Part shown: positions 6,631-11,993 of the stretch, in pieces
Layout: each line of letters starts with the position of its first letter
How positions within the stretch are numbered: position 1 is the stretch's first letter
DNA from: an uncultured Moraxella sp.
GTDB lineage: Bacteria; Pseudomonadota; Gammaproteobacteria; Pseudomonadales; Moraxellaceae
Direction: 5' to 3'
Assembly (NCBI GenBank): GCA_943908405.1
Contig: CALTTE010000056.1
Span: 1-11,993 of the forward strand
DNA length: 11,993 bases
Translations under genes and position numbers: made by a program
Notes under the pieces: model-generated
Seen by the model: only the letters and a program-made list of their open reading frames with translations
Databases searched by the model: none
Told to the model about the DNA's origin: nothing

Positions 6631-7488
6631 TTATTGTATGACAAAGTAAGGGCTAAGGGTGCGAAACGCTGTGCCAGCAATGGGTGTGATGGGGCTGGCG
6701 GCATAAATGGCATCTTCAAGGACTTGCTGTTCGGTACTACTGCCACCTGAAATATGCACCGACAAGACATTGCCGTTACTGTCTACCACGATTTTGGTGC
6801 TAAGGCGTGTGCCTTTTTTGCCACTGGGCTGCCAATAGCGTTTGATGTGGTCTACAACCGCTGCTTGGACGCTTTGTTTATCGCCTGTGCCGTCGTTTGG
6901 GGTTAAATTGGTGTCGCTTTTTGTTCCAACGGCGGTGGTTGTTTGGGTGCTTGGGTTTGCTTGGGTGCGATGGTCGGTGGTGGAGTTATTATTGGGATTT
7001 GGCTCATCACGGCGTTGATTTTCGTTGAGCTTGTCTTGGTTTTGTTTGACGATGTCATCGTATTGCTCAAAGGCTTGGCGTGCTTGCTCTAAAGCTTGGT
7101 TTTCTAGTGCTTGCAAGGTTTGTAGTTCTTGTTCTAGCTCTTTTAGGGCGTTTAGGCTTTTGGTGGTTTGTTCGGCATTAAATTGAGCCATTTGTGCGTC
7201 AAATTCTGCTTGACGCTGTGCCAATAGCTTATCATAATCGCTGGATTTTTGGGTTTGGGTGGTGGTTTTGGCGGCTGCATTGGCCTGAATTTGGGCTTTG
7301 ATGGCGTCAAATTGTCCTTGGCTGATAAGCTCAGTAGTGATGGGTTTTTGGGTAGGCGGTGTGGTTGGTTGCCAAAATAATGCCGCAAAAATACCCAAAT
7401 GCACCATAATGCTTAATATCAAAGTAGGCAAGGTGATGGGGTTTTGGTAAATCTCACCGCTAAGGTGGTCAGGGTTGGTTGGTGGCAT
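6631..7488 (-). CDS. tolA: Tol-Pal energy-transducing protein TolA
   Basis: TolA spans the periplasm, linking TolQR in the inner membrane to TolB and Pal. From ATG 7488 it has 285 residues, shorter than E. coli TolA (421). It shows a cytoplasmic stub, one membrane helix (LPTLILSIMVHLGIFAALFW, about 20-39) with the Ser-x-x-x-His pair (S26, H30) used to contact TolQR, a Gln/Ala/Glu-rich coiled coil (about 55-160), an Asn/Thr/Gln-rich linker, and a C-terminal domain (about 205-285) containing VVDHIKRYWQPSG, STKIVVDSNGNVLSVHISG and EDAIYAASP, typical of TolA/TonB-like D3. Its start overlaps tolR by 20 bases, implying coupled translation. GTG 7491 immediately before the ATG is also possible: GGGG at 7502-7499 is seven bases from the GTG and ten from the ATG. 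Confidence 0.95.
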   Translation of the reverse strand: MPPTNPDHLSGEIYQNPITLPTLILSIMVHLGIFAALFWQPTTPPTQKPITTELISQGQFDAIKAQIQANAAAKTTTQTQKSSDYDKLLAQRQAEFDAQMAQFNAEQTTKSLNALKELEQELQTLQALENQALEQARQAFEQYDDIVKQNQDKLNENQRRDEPNPNNNSTTDHRTQANPSTQTTTAVGTKSDTNLTPNDGTGDKQSVQAAVVDHIKRYWQPSGKKGTRLSTKIVVDSNGNVLSVHISGGSSTEQQVLEDAIYAASPITPIAGTAFRTLSPYFVIQ

Positions 7489-7924
7489 CACTTAATAACC
7501 CCACATTGGTAATTCCGATTTGTTGTAATGACGCCATCAGATTCATAATGGTGCGATACTCGCTATTGGCGTCAGCGTTAATAAGTACTTGTAGGCTACT
7601 TGTGCTGTCTGGGTCTTGTGTCGGCTTGGTAAGTGTGCTTAGAGTCTCGATAAGCTCGCTTTTATTCACCGCTTGATCAAGGGTGCTGTCATAGCTTAAA
7701 AACAGCGACCCATCTGCTTTTAAAGAGACGATAACGGGCAATTGCTTGTTATTCATCAGTGGCTTGGTTTGTTCTTTGGGTAGGGTGATATCCACCCCTG
7801 TGGTGAGCATTGGGGTGGCAATCATAAAAATAATCAATAAAACCAGCATAACATCAATATAAGGCACAACATTCATATCGCTATTGAGCGGTTTTTTGCT
7901 GCGAGTATAGGGGCTTGTTTTCAT
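7469..7924 (-). CDS. tolR: Tol-Pal inner-membrane protein TolR
   Basis: TolR is the ExbD-like component of the TolQR proton-driven motor. The 151-residue protein has a short cytoplasmic start, a single membrane helix (YIDVMLVLLIIFMIATPML, about 22-40) and a periplasmic domain. D24 in VPYIDVMLVLL matches the essential proton-pathway aspartate of TolR/ExbD (D23 in E. coli). GVDITLPK after the helix and VLINADANSEYRTIMNLMASLQQIGITNVGL near the C-terminus follow the family pattern. It lies 42 bases after tolQ and overlaps tolA. No strong ribosome-binding site is visible; GAAG at 7938-7935 is the nearest candidate. Confidence 0.96.
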   Translation of the reverse strand: MKTSPYTRSKKPLNSDMNVVPYIDVMLVLLIIFMIATPMLTTGVDITLPKEQTKPLMNNKQLPVIVSLKADGSLFLSYDSTLDQAVNKSELIETLSTLTKPTQDPDSTSSLQVLINADANSEYRTIMNLMASLQQIGITNVGLLSDATNQP

Positions 7925-7966
7925 TAGGTTAAATCTTCATAGCATTTGGTTTAATGTTTGGGTGAT

Positions 7967-8683
7967 TTAATATTGCGAATGGATTGGTGGTGAATTGGGC
8001 TGTTGGGTCTGTGGGGGTGATGATTGATGTTGCCTTAAAATAACACCAACCAACTCATCGCAAAACAAAGTACGGCGTTCATATAATTGATTGGCTTTGG
8101 CACTAAAATGGTTAAAACCAAGACTGGCTGGAATGGCGGCAAATAGCCCCATTGCGGTGGCAATCAAGGCTTCAGCAATGCTTGGGGCGACGGTGCCAAG
8201 GCTGACCGATTGGGCGTCGCCCAAGGCAATAAAAGCGGTCATAATGCCCCATACTGTACCAAACAAACCAATATAAGGCGACACAGAGGCAATACTGGCA
8301 AGCGTTGCCAAACCTTGTTCTAAGTATTGTTGGTCTTTGCCGATGGCGATACGGCATTGGCGTTCTAAAGCTTGGCTGGTGTCGTTTTTGGTTGCTGTGA
8401 TTGATTGTTGTTTGATAAATTCACTAAAGGCAATAAAAAATACACCCGATAGCCCCGTTCGTTCGCCATCGCTGCTAACCGCTTGGTATTGCTTGGCAAG
8501 CTTTTCTCCTGACCAAAACCAATGCTCAAAGGCGGTATCGTCTTTGATGGTGCTTGACAAATTGCCACTTAGGCGAAATATCAATGCCCAGCCAATAAGC
8601 GATAAAAGCAACAAAACCGCCATTACCGCCTTGACCACAAGGCTGGCGTCCAAAATTAAGGGCAAAATTTGTAAGTCGTTCAT
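7967..8683 (-). CDS. tolQ: Tol-Pal inner-membrane protein TolQ
   Basis: TolQ is the ExbB/MotA-type stator subunit that carries protons with TolR and energises TolA. The 238-residue protein has three membrane helices: about 13-36, 128-152 and 164-190. SPYIGLFGTVWGIMTAFIALG and GTVAPSIAEALIATAMGLFAAIPA are the conserved TM2 and TM3 motifs; T144 and T176 fit the conserved pore threonines. The C-terminal tail is short and Pro/Gln-rich (SSPPQTQQPNSPPIHSQY). It is the first tol gene here; ybgC, often upstream in other gammaproteobacteria, is replaced by an unrelated ABC protein gene. A TATAAT on the minus strand (8719-8714) could be its -10, but no good -35 accompanies it. Confidence 0.97.
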   Translation of the reverse strand: MNDLQILPLILDASLVVKAVMAVLLLLSLIGWALIFRLSGNLSSTIKDDTAFEHWFWSGEKLAKQYQAVSSDGERTGLSGVFFIAFSEFIKQQSITATKNDTSQALERQCRIAIGKDQQYLEQGLATLASIASVSPYIGLFGTVWGIMTAFIALGDAQSVSLGTVAPSIAEALIATAMGLFAAIPASLGFNHFSAKANQLYERRTLFCDELVGVILRQHQSSPPQTQQPNSPPIHSQY

Positions 8684-8813
8684 AGACCGCTTGTATTGAC
8701 AGATAGCCCATTATTATAAAGGGTTTTTGGGCAAAAATCACGCCCTTTGTTCTGATTATTTGTTTTACGCTAAACGGTTTTTATATCAAATCAAGTGGTT
8801 TTATATCAAATAT
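8684..8813. other. Spacer between the ABC protein gene and tolQ
   Basis: This spacer has no gene. A minus-strand TATAAT at 8719-8714 is a candidate tolQ -10 box. A dyad, AAAGGG (8718-8723) with CCCTTT (8743-8748), encloses a smaller one, GGGC (8729-8732) with GCCC (8742-8745), which could be an operator or weak hairpin. The 13-base sequence TTTTATATCAAAT occurs twice, at 8779-8791 and 8799-8811, right at the end of the ABC gene. No clear terminator is visible. Confidence 0.6.
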
Positions 8814-10181
8814 TTAAAAACGATGGCGAATTTCAATCACTAAGCATTGTGTGGTAAGCGATTGAATTAACATTGCCAATTGATTGCGATTGGTGCTGTC
8901 CAAATTGGCGTCCCATTCATCAAGAAGCAATACCTCAATGGCGGTGCTATGCTCAATTAGCTCGTTTAGGGCGTGAATCAGTTTTTGCCCTGTGGACAGT
9001 GTTTGCAAGGATTGAGCAAATGCCAAGTGGTGCTGGACGGGCAGATAATAGGCTTTTTCGCCAAGCAGTTGTTTGAGCTTTAATAAAAAGCACGATTTGC
9101 CTGTGCCGTTATCACCTGTGAGCGTGAGTAGTCCTGTTTTGGGCAGGTGATTGAGATTAAAATCAGCAAGTGATTGTCCTGTTTGGGCGATGGTGATGGC
9201 GTGTGGGTCAATATACTTATCCAAATAATCAGGCGTTGGGAGCTTATTATCAAACAGTGCCATAAGCCCTGCCAAGCGAGTTTTGACCATTGCAATTTGG
9301 CTAAGATAAGTGATGAGACCATACGCCATTTGTAGCATTTGAATTTGTCTTGGCAAGGTGGCAATCAATAGTGCCAAATAAGCAGGGCTTGGCGTACTGA
9401 TAAACAAAAACACAATCAGACCAAGCACAGGCAACATCAATGACAACATACCCAAATTGGTAAATAAATGATTCATTGCCACGCTTTTGATGTCGGCTGT
9501 TTTGGCAAGGTGATGGGTAGCGTGCTGTTTTTTGATAAAGTGCGTGTGATTGTAGCGGTTGCCAAGCACGGTATTGTCCCAACTGTCGCTAAGCGTTGAT
9601 AATAAAACGATACGATGAGTTTGGGCGGTGTGGGCATAACCGCTAAGCGTGCTTTTGCCCAAACGCACTACCAACAACGCCAATACCGACCCGAAAAGAT
9701 ATGCCCAAAGTAAAGCAGTATCAATGACCGTTACCAGCACCAATAGATTTAGGGTAATATTTAAGCCAAGTGAGACAAAATCAAACAAAAAATCCAAGCT
9801 GTCATCAAGGCTTAGCTTGCTCTCTTGCGATACCAAAGCGGTGAAGGTGTCTTTGTTGGGGTCGTTAAATAGCACCGACTTGCCATAAAAATGGCTGTCC
9901 ACTTGGGCGGTGTAGGCAAATAACGCATCAAACTTGGCACGCTGTAAAAACACGCTGGCAAAATACGCTGGCACATAAACCACAATCAAGCAGACCACAA
10001 AGCCCAACAAATACCACCACGCATTGCTGTGCATAATGCCATTAAATGCTGTGGCATCACCCTCTGCAACCCTTTGGGCAAGCATTGCAATAAAATACGT
10101 GGACAACGCCACCAGTATTTGCTGAATTAGGGCAAAGACTAGGGCGATTTTGAGTGAGCGATTGACAATTAACGTGTTCAT
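8814..10181 (-). CDS. ABC exporter-like protein, membrane domain fused to a minimal ATPase domain (YojI/PvdE/SyrD-like motifs)
   Basis: This is a predicted inner-membrane half-transporter of unknown substrate. From ATG 10181 it has 455 residues, against about 550-600 for usual half-size exporters. Roughly six membrane segments occupy residues 11-295. The ATPase part (about 349-455) has Walker A GDNGTGKS (356-363), a possible Q-loop glutamine (Q383), signature LSTGQK (395-400), Walker B EVLLLDEWDANLD (D421, E422) and a switch-like histidine (H453) two residues from the end. LSTGQ followed by a DEW Walker B is reminiscent of the cyclic-peptide/siderophore exporter group (YojI, PvdE, SyrD). Only about 30 residues separate Walker A from the signature, where roughly 100 are usual, so most of the helical subdomain is missing. 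No stop or frameshift interrupts it, so it is a compact form and not an obvious pseudogene. GTG 10184 is an alternative start. Confidence 0.75.
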   Translation of the reverse strand: MNTLIVNRSLKIALVFALIQQILVALSTYFIAMLAQRVAEGDATAFNGIMHSNAWWYLLGFVVCLIVVYVPAYFASVFLQRAKFDALFAYTAQVDSHFYGKSVLFNDPNKDTFTALVSQESKLSLDDSLDFLFDFVSLGLNITLNLLVLVTVIDTALLWAYLFGSVLALLVVRLGKSTLSGYAHTAQTHRIVLLSTLSDSWDNTVLGNRYNHTHFIKKQHATHHLAKTADIKSVAMNHLFTNLGMLSLMLPVLGLIVFLFISTPSPAYLALLIATLPRQIQMLQMAYGLITYLSQIAMVKTRLAGLMALFDNKLPTPDYLDKYIDPHAITIAQTGQSLADFNLNHLPKTGLLTLTGDNGTGKSCFLLKLKQLLGEKAYYLPVQHHLAFAQSLQTLSTGQKLIHALNELIEHSTAIEVLLLDEWDANLDSTNRNQLAMLIQSLTTQCLVIEIRHRF

Positions 10182-10187
10182 CACCGT

Positions 10188-10193
10188 ATTATA
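10188..10193 (-). promoter_or_regulatory. Candidate -10 box abutting the ABC gene start
   Basis: The minus strand reads TATAAT at 10193-10188, ending six bases before the ATG at 10181 with the GTG at 10184 between them. Transcription from it would begin at about the start codon, which would make the mRNA leaderless. No good -35 lies 16-18 bases upstream, so the box may be coincidental. Confidence 0.35.
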
Positions 10194-10389
10194 CGAGATA
10201 ATGGGGATAAAGGATAGGTAAGTAGGGGGTGTTCTGCTTGGGGGCTATTTAGAGAGTGTGGTTTAAAATCTAATGGACTTAAAAATAATTGTTAAAAGGT
10301 TTGATGGTTTTTACGTAAAGCGATTAAGCAATGATGTAAGTAACGATAGTAAGTAACCAATTATCAACGATATTGATAGGCAATAACCC

Positions 10390-10417
10390 TTGTAATTAAC
10401 CAAAAATGCGTTATTAT
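10390..10417 (+). promoter_or_regulatory. Candidate hrpA promoter
   Basis: TTGTAA (10390-10395) and TATTAT (10412-10417) are separated by 16 bases. Transcription would start near 10424, about 40 bases before ATG 10463. The match is fair and no other good candidate lies closer. Confidence 0.45.
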
Positions 10418-10462
10418 AGCGATCTTGCATAAACACCCTACCAGCCAAGATAATATTAAGCG

Positions 10463-11993
10463 ATGATTGATATAACAGATACGATGATTTTTGATGAAAA
10501 ATGGCTTGATGATTGGCTTCAGCATTATTTAAGTGCTGATTGCAATGTAAATATTAACGCCAATGCCAATGCAATTTTAGACACTAAGCCCAATTATGGG
10601 GAGGCGGGCGATGATTTGAATTTGCCAAACGTGTTAGATGGTGTGCTTGCCAAAGACCGCCATTTTATCCAAACCGCTTTAATGCAATTAAAAACCGCAC
10701 AATTAAAAGTAGCACAAATAAAAACAATGAAAAACAACTCCCCAAGCACCACCAATCATTTGAACCCCCAAAACCCCCATCATAAAAACAGCAAAACAGA
10801 CACCAAAACTAAACCAGCTATTGATAAACAAAAGCTTGGCACAAAAAATATTGATACAAAAAACATTGATATAAAAAGCCCTGATGCAAAAAGCTTTGAC
10901 AAGCAAAAACAGCAATTAAAACAGCGAATTATTCGTTCCAATAAAGCTGTACAAGCACGCAAAGACAGTCTGCCTATCAATTTAAAAAATAGTCTAAATC
11001 CTGATTTGCCTGTTACCGCCCAAGCGGATAAAATCATTCGTGCCATACAAGATAATCAAGTGATTATCGTGGCAGGCGAGACAGGCTCTGGTAAAACCAC
11101 GCAGTTGCCCAAATTGGCATTGCTGGCAGGGCGTGGCATCACAGGGCAAATTGGGCATACCCAGCCACGAAGGCTTGCGGCGACCAGCGTGGCAAATCGT
11201 ATCGCCTTTGAGCTTGGCGAGCCACTTGGGCGGGCGGTGAGCTTTAAAATCCGCTTTAATGAGCAAGGCGACAAGCATTCTTTGATTAAGCTGATGACCG
11301 ATGGGATTTTATTGGCGGAGCTGGTTTATGACCGTTATTTGAGCAATTATGACACCATTATTATTGATGAAGCCCACGAACGCAGTTTAAATATTGACTT
11401 TATTTTGGGCTATTTAAAGCAATTATTGCCCAAACGCCCTGATTTAAAGGTCATTATCACCTCTGCCACGCTAGATACCGCCCGTTTTGCGGAGTATTTT
11501 GCCAGTAATAACACCCCTGCCCCTATCATCAATGTAGAAGGGCGTAGCTACCCTGTGGAGATTCGTTATCGCCCACCGATGGAGATGGCGGTATTGAGCG
11601 GTGATGACGATGATTTTGATGAATTAGAGGAGCGTTTGCCTAGGGCATTGATGGCGGCGATTGATGAGTGTGTGGCGGACAGCAAAAACCGCCCTCATCA
11701 AGCACGAGATATTTTGATTTTTGCGGCGACCGAGGCCCAGATTCGTGAGCTTGCTCAAGTGGTGAGTGATTTTGCCCCACCGCATAGCGAGGTCTTGATG
11801 TTATTTGCTCGCCAAAGCGGGGCAGAACAAAATAAAATTTTTGGGAGCAGTAACAAACAGCGAATTATCCTTGCCACCAATATTGCCGAAACTGCCTTAA
11901 CCGTGCCCAATATTTGCTATGTCATTGATTTGGGCTTTGCTCGTATTTCACGCTACAATTACCGCTCTCGTGTACAGCGATTGCCGATTGAAG
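10463..11993 (+). CDS. hrpA: ATP-dependent RNA helicase HrpA (DEAH-box), 5' part
   Basis: This is a DEAH-box RNA helicase; E. coli HrpA (about 1300 residues) acts on translation and stalled ribosomes. About 510 codons are present and the frame is open at the window end. Walker A GETGSGKT is at residues 205-212, DEAH at 302-305, SAT at 334-336 and motif V ATNIAETALTVPN at 471-483. QPRRLAATSVANRIA, KLMTDGILLAEL, IIIDEAHERSLNIDFILGYLK and RISRYNYRSRVQRLPIE match HrpA closely. ATG 10463 follows an in-frame TAA at 10457-10459; ATG 10484 is a second possible start, and neither has a strong ribosome-binding site. Residues 1 to about 175 before the core are longer than in E. coli and of low complexity, with Asn-Ala runs and pentapeptide repeats. 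The gene is divergent from the ABC protein gene. Confidence 0.95.
   Translation, partial: MIDITDTMIFDEKWLDDWLQHYLSADCNVNINANANAILDTKPNYGEAGDDLNLPNVLDGVLAKDRHFIQTALMQLKTAQLKVAQIKTMKNNSPSTTNHLNPQNPHHKNSKTDTKTKPAIDKQKLGTKNIDTKNIDIKSPDAKSFDKQKQQLKQRIIRSNKAVQARKDSLPINLKNSLNPDLPVTAQADKIIRAIQDNQVIIVAGETGSGKTTQLPKLALLAGRGITGQIGHTQPRRLAATSVANRIAFELGEPLGRAVSFKIRFNEQGDKHSLIKLMTDGILLAELVYDRYLSNYDTIIIDEAHERSLNIDFILGYLKQLLPKRPDLKVIITSATLDTARFAEYFASNNTPAPIINVEGRSYPVEIRYRPPMEMAVLSGDDDDFDELEERLPRALMAAIDECVADSKNRPHQARDILIFAATEAQIRELAQVVSDFAPPHSEVLMLFARQSGAEQNKIFGSSNKQRIILATNIAETALTVPNICYVIDLGFARISRYNYRSRVQRLPIE
10841..10900 (+). repeat. Four-copy 15-bp imperfect repeat in the HrpA N-terminal region
   Basis: Four consecutive 15-base units (10841, 10856, 10871, 10886) encode TKNID, TKNID, IKSPD and AKSFD, residues 127-146. 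Units one and two differ by one base; three and four have diverged. The unit keeps the reading frame, so expansion would only lengthen a flexible linker. Confidence 0.85.

Larger units (their letters stand above)
10185..10462. other. Divergent intergenic region between the ABC protein gene and hrpA
   Basis: No gene is supported in these 278 bases. GTAAGTAAC occurs twice, at 10336-10344 and 10349-10357. An inverted repeat, TATCAA (10362-10367) with TTGATA (10373-10378), follows. The segment at 10390-10417 holds a candidate hrpA promoter, and the minus-strand -10 box is at the left edge. Confidence 0.65.

Noticed and set aside
8337..8699. 120-codon plus-strand open frame opposite tolQ
   Set aside because: It is fully antisense to a well-supported gene, has no ribosome-binding site or recognisable domain, and looks like a shadow of tolQ codon use.

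Overview
The window looks like chromosomal DNA from a Moraxellaceae gammaproteobacterium, most likely a Moraxella species. The reasons are moderate GC, a single LolC/E-type permease paired with LolD, a haemoglobin/haem-type TonB-dependent receptor, a tolQRA-tolB cluster and an HrpA helicase. The genus is an inference from protein resemblance; no rRNA or other marker is present. No phage, insertion sequence, CRISPR array or RNA gene was seen.

Layout: 1-62 is an octanucleotide tandem array that runs in from the left edge. 167-2098 (+) is a two-gene operon, lolF-type permease then lolD, which extracts lipoproteins from the inner membrane for delivery to the outer membrane. 2099-2206 holds a Fur-box-like AT-rich stretch and a near-consensus sigma70 promoter driving 2207-4822 (+), a TonB-dependent outer-membrane receptor of the haemoglobin/haem family. 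A bidirectional terminator at about 4871-4899 separates it from the convergent tol genes. On the minus strand, tolQ (8683-7967), tolR (7924-7469) and tolA (7488-6631) form one cluster; tolB (6389-5025) follows after a 240 bp gap and has its own candidate promoter. No pal gene follows. 10181-8814 (-) is a half-size ABC exporter-like protein with an unusually short nucleotide-binding domain. After a 280 bp divergent spacer, 10463-11993 (+) is the first part of hrpA, cut by the window edge.

Most genes serve the cell envelope: LolF/LolD for lipoprotein release, the receptor for iron or haem uptake, Tol-Pal for outer-membrane integrity, and an exporter of unknown substrate. HrpA (RNA helicase) is the exception. 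The content is mostly core-genome. The less ordinary points are the octamer array and its partial second copy between tolA and tolB, a recurring pattern of short two-copy direct repeats at gene ends, a duplicated stop-codon region on the receptor gene, three cysteine pairs in the receptor barrel, the minimal ATPase domain of the exporter, and a low-complexity pentapeptide-repeat N-terminus on HrpA. I did not find a clearly new multi-gene system.
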